The notes under the pieces were generated by a model. The model did no database searches. It worked only from the letters and a program-made list of their open reading frames with translations, and was not told where the DNA came from. A stretch of DNA of 64,000 nt from Evansella cellulosilytica DSM 2522 (lineage in GTDB: Bacteria > Bacillota > Bacilli > Bacillales > Salisediminibacteriaceae): positions 1,674,001 through 1,738,000 of the forward strand of contig NC_014829.1 in assembly GCF_000177235.2 (NCBI RefSeq). Direction: 5' to 3'. How positions within the stretch are numbered: position 1 is the first letter of the stretch; the number at the start of each line of letters is the position of its first letter. Positions 61,912 to 64,000 of this stretch are shown here, piece by piece. Made by a program: the position numbers and the translations under genes.

Positions 61912-62310
61912 ATGTGGATTCACTTGAATAATGAGGATGATCGGCCACTTTATGTTCAAATTAAAGATCAAATAATAAGAGATATTGTAAATGGTGCGAT
62001 TACTCCAGGTGAGGAGCTTCCATCTATTAGAAGATTAGCGGTGGAAGCAAAGACGAGTGTGATTACTATTAAGCGCGCATATCAAGATTTAGAGAACGAA
62101 GGATACATCATAACAAAACGAGGAAAAGGTAGTTTTGTTAAAAAGACCGTAAATAATCAAGAGTACGAAAGAAATAAGGCACTGTTTTTTCGCGATACCG
62201 AATCGCTTATTCAAAAGGGAAGAAGGTTAAAGCTATCAGACACTGATATGAAGCAGATCATCATTGAAATGTTAGAAAAGAGGGGAGATAGTAATGGAAA
62301 GCATAGTTGA
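61912..62310 (+). CDS. GntR/YtrA-subfamily transcriptional repressor
   Basis: A 132-residue protein with a winged helix-turn-helix (RPLYVQIKDQIIRDIVNGAI, then LPSIRRLAVEAKTSVITIKR) and only a short C-terminal region, typical of the YtrA branch, which regulates ABC exporter operons. It overlaps the ATPase gene by 17 bases. The operator upstream suggests release by an antibiotic or membrane stress, as for ytr in B. subtilis, but the inducer is unknown. Confidence 0.88.
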   Translation: MWIHLNNEDDRPLYVQIKDQIIRDIVNGAITPGEELPSIRRLAVEAKTSVITIKRAYQDLENEGYIITKRGKGSFVKKTVNNQEYERNKALFFRDTESLIQKGRRLKLSDTDMKQIIIEMLEKRGDSNGKHS

Positions 62311-63148
62311 AGTAAACGATGTGAAAAAGAAGTATAGAAACTTTACATTAGGACCCATACATGCAGTTATTCCTAAGGGGATGATCACGGCAATCATTGG
62401 AAGAAATGGGGCAGGGAAGACGACATTTTTAAAAGGGCTTTGTGGACTCCCTCCATTCAATGAAGGTAGGGTACTTATGCACGGGGAAGAAATGAACTTC
62501 TCAAACGAAATGATTCGGTCTGACATCGTGTACATTAGTAACGACATTCAAATGTATAGTGATTTTACAATAAAACAGGCACTCGACTTCATAGAAAGTC
62601 TTCATCTGAATTGGGATGATGACTGGGTGTCTAAATGGCTTCACATTTTCGAGCTTTCAACGAATGTGCAAATACACGAGCTATCAAAAGGTATGAAAAT
62701 GAAGTTGAATTTAATATTAAGTATGGCACATCAACCATCGTTAGTGTTACTTGATGAACCAACAGATGGATTAGATAGTATAGCGAGACAACAGTTTATT
62801 CAATTAATCCAAGAATATATAGAGGATGGCACGAAATCTATCATTATATCCACTCACCATACAAAAGAGGTGGAGGATGTTTCTGATTATATTTTATTCT
62901 TTAAAGATGGTCGTATCAAACTTTATGGAGATGTGATGTCTATAAAAGATAAGTATCGCACGTTTTCTGTAAAAGCAGATCGTGAAGTTAGTAAAGTAAA
63001 CGGTGTTACATTTTTTGAAAAAACGTCATTAGAGGTGAAAGGGGTTATACATAGCGAGTGTATAGATGCACTTAAGGATGCCGTATTTAAGGTGCCTTCT
63101 CTTGATGATTTGTTTTATTTCGTCGTAGAGAAAGGAGGGAATATGTAA
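62294..63148 (+). CDS. ABC transporter ATP-binding protein (YtrB-like)
   Basis: A 284-residue ATPase. Walker A is IIGRNGAGKTTFLKG, the signature motif is ELSKGMKMKLNL (LSKGM in place of LSGGQ), Walker B is LVLLDEPTDGLD, and the switch His lies in IISTHHTKEVED. The C-terminal extension of about 70 residues is typical of YtrB/BcrA-type exporters. The stop overlaps the permease start as TAATG. Confidence 0.93.
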   Translation: MESIVEVNDVKKKYRNFTLGPIHAVIPKGMITAIIGRNGAGKTTFLKGLCGLPPFNEGRVLMHGEEMNFSNEMIRSDIVYISNDIQMYSDFTIKQALDFIESLHLNWDDDWVSKWLHIFELSTNVQIHELSKGMKMKLNLILSMAHQPSLVLLDEPTDGLDSIARQQFIQLIQEYIEDGTKSIIISTHHTKEVEDVSDYILFFKDGRIKLYGDVMSIKDKYRTFSVKADREVSKVNGVTFFEKTSLEVKGVIHSECIDALKDAVFKVPSLDDLFYFVVEKGGNM

Positions 63149-64000
63149 TGAAGTCACTTATTGTGAGAGATTTAGTTAGTATACGGAAAGCTATATTGAT
63201 CTCCTTTTGTATTATTAGTATTACATGGCTGTCTATAATCATTTCATCTTATTTGCTACCTGTCGATCGATTAGGATTAATCACACTATCGATAATAGTA
63301 ATGATTTTAATTTCATTTTATTTAACAACTTCTATTTCAGATAAAGAAATAATGAATGGTGTTAATGAAAAAATACTGCAAACACCAGTAAAAAACTTAA
63401 CAGTAGTAGTGTCTCGTTACATTTCAGTTTTCATTATAATGATTAGCGTATCCTTGATCACTCATATTTTTCTAGGTATTTATCTTTATATATATGATTT
63501 TCCATGGACTACTTTTGTTACTATGGTGAAAGTATCCTTAATCATTATACATTTTACTATATTTGCTATATATATGAGATTAGCAGCTTACTATACAATT
63601 ACATTTTTAGGAAGCGTATGGGTTGGAAGAGTTAGCGTTATCGTTTCATTTTTTTTCTTCTTTATTTTTCCAAGCGTGTATTCTAGTGAAAAATATGGTG
63701 TGGGTCATACACAATTAGAAGCATATTACGCTGCATCATCTTGGGTATTATTGATTTTTCCGTTATACACACTGATCATGATTTCGATGTTCGTATCAGC
63801 ATATGGAATTAAAAAGAGAAGAACATTGCAATATGCAGGAGGCGCATTCACTTCTTTTGTCATCATTGCCCTTGGTGCATTATACGTGCAAGGTGCTGTA
63901 ATAAACAACAATGCGGTTTATGAATATGTGCAAATTATTGAGGATACGAGAGTAGAGGAAATACATCTTCAATTGTTAGAAGTACCATCTGAACATTATG
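63148..64000 (+). CDS. ABC-2-type permease, 3'-truncated by the window edge
   Basis: A frame from ATG 63148 (behind AAAGGAGGG) remains open for 284 codons to the window end. The first part has two helices (AILISFCIISITWLSIIISS and LIVMILISFYLTTS-like), then SDKEIMNGVNEKILQTPVKN, a cytoplasmic segment typical of ABC-2 permeases. At least six helices are visible. It pairs with the preceding ATPase. The last segment looks extracytoplasmic, suggesting a larger extracellular domain beyond the window. Confidence 0.8.
   Translation, partial: MKSLIVRDLVSIRKAILISFCIISITWLSIIISSYLLPVDRLGLITLSIIVMILISFYLTTSISDKEIMNGVNEKILQTPVKNLTVVVSRYISVFIIMISVSLITHIFLGIYLYIYDFPWTTFVTMVKVSLIIIHFTIFAIYMRLAAYYTITFLGSVWVGRVSVIVSFFFFFIFPSVYSSEKYGVGHTQLEAYYAASSWVLLIFPLYTLIMISMFVSAYGIKKRRTLQYAGGAFTSFVIIALGALYVQGAVINNNAVYEYVQIIEDTRVEEIHLQLLEVPSEHY

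Noticed and set aside
63726-63911. 61-codon minus-strand frame
   Set aside because: It is antisense to the truncated ABC permease, which explains the region much better.

Overview
The window is a stretch of low-GC, endospore-forming Firmicute chromosome, almost certainly from the Bacillaceae. Evidence for this is the run of sporulation genes (spo0B, safA, a YhcN/YlaJ lipoprotein, bofC, spoVB, an RsfA-like regulator), T-box leaders upstream of hisS and alaS, frequent GTG/TTG starts behind strong AGGAGG-type ribosome binding sites, and a gene order that follows the Bacillus subtilis obg-to-greA block almost gene by gene. The genus cannot be fixed from the sequence. A BCCT osmolyte carrier, a PopT-type (DUF368) carrier and separate secD and secF genes would fit a halophilic or alkaliphilic relative of Bacillus, but that is inference.

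Layout. 1-2.3 kb: end of the coproporphyrin-dependent haem genes hemH-hemY. 2.6-5.7 kb: a cytoplasmic histidine kinase, spo0B and obg, so a sensor kinase sits beside the phosphorelay phosphotransferase. 5.7-6.4 kb: six near-identical 116-bp tandem repeats. 6.5-7.9 kb: ACT-domain protein (pheB) and prephenate dehydratase (pheA). 8.0-11.8 kb: spore coat/cortex genes safA, a YhcN/YlaJ lipoprotein and bofC, with an array of 52-bp repeats in front. 11.9-16.4 kb: ruvAB, a DUF2905 protein, queA, tgt, yajC. 16.6-22.3 kb: membrane proteins (TIGR04086/YrzE, ArsB/NhaD-type permease, DUF421, SpoVB, DUF368/PopT) and comN. 22.5-28.8 kb: secD, secF, a cation efflux protein, a LapA-domain protein, recJ. 29-36.2 kb: apt, relA, dtd, a 58-residue protein, T-box-hisS, aspS. 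36.2-37.2 kb: a second 52-bp repeat array and a likely 6S RNA gene. 37.3-46.2 kb: RsfA-like regulator, rarA, YczE-like protein, cymR, iscS, mnmA, TPR protein, recD2. 46.2-51.2 kb: small conserved genes, an AI-2E-type permease, T-box-alaS. 51.3-60.4 kb: ireB, ruvX, DUF1292, a BCCT carrier with a 212-bp repeat element beside it, mltG, trmR, the two U32 proteins, udk, greA. 60.4-61.8 kb: a complete ISL3-family insertion sequence. 61.8 kb to the end: a GntR/YtrA-type repressor with an ABC exporter whose permease runs off the window.

How the genes fit together. Several neighbours form pathways: IscS supplies sulfur to MnmA for tRNA thiolation; TrmR with YrrN/YrrO makes 5-methoxyuridine at tRNA position 34; QueA and Tgt make queuosine; SecD, SecF and YajC serve protein export; RuvAB, RecJ, RecD2, RarA and RuvX handle recombination and replication forks; SpoVB, PopT and MltG act on envelope lipid carriers and peptidoglycan.

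The unusual content is mostly non-coding: the 116-bp hairpin array after obg, two arrays that both have a 52-bp period, a MITE-like 212-bp element with a second fragment 43 kb away, two families of dispersed hairpins, and an IS inserted in the U-tract of the greA terminator. I saw no tRNA, rRNA, prophage or CRISPR locus.
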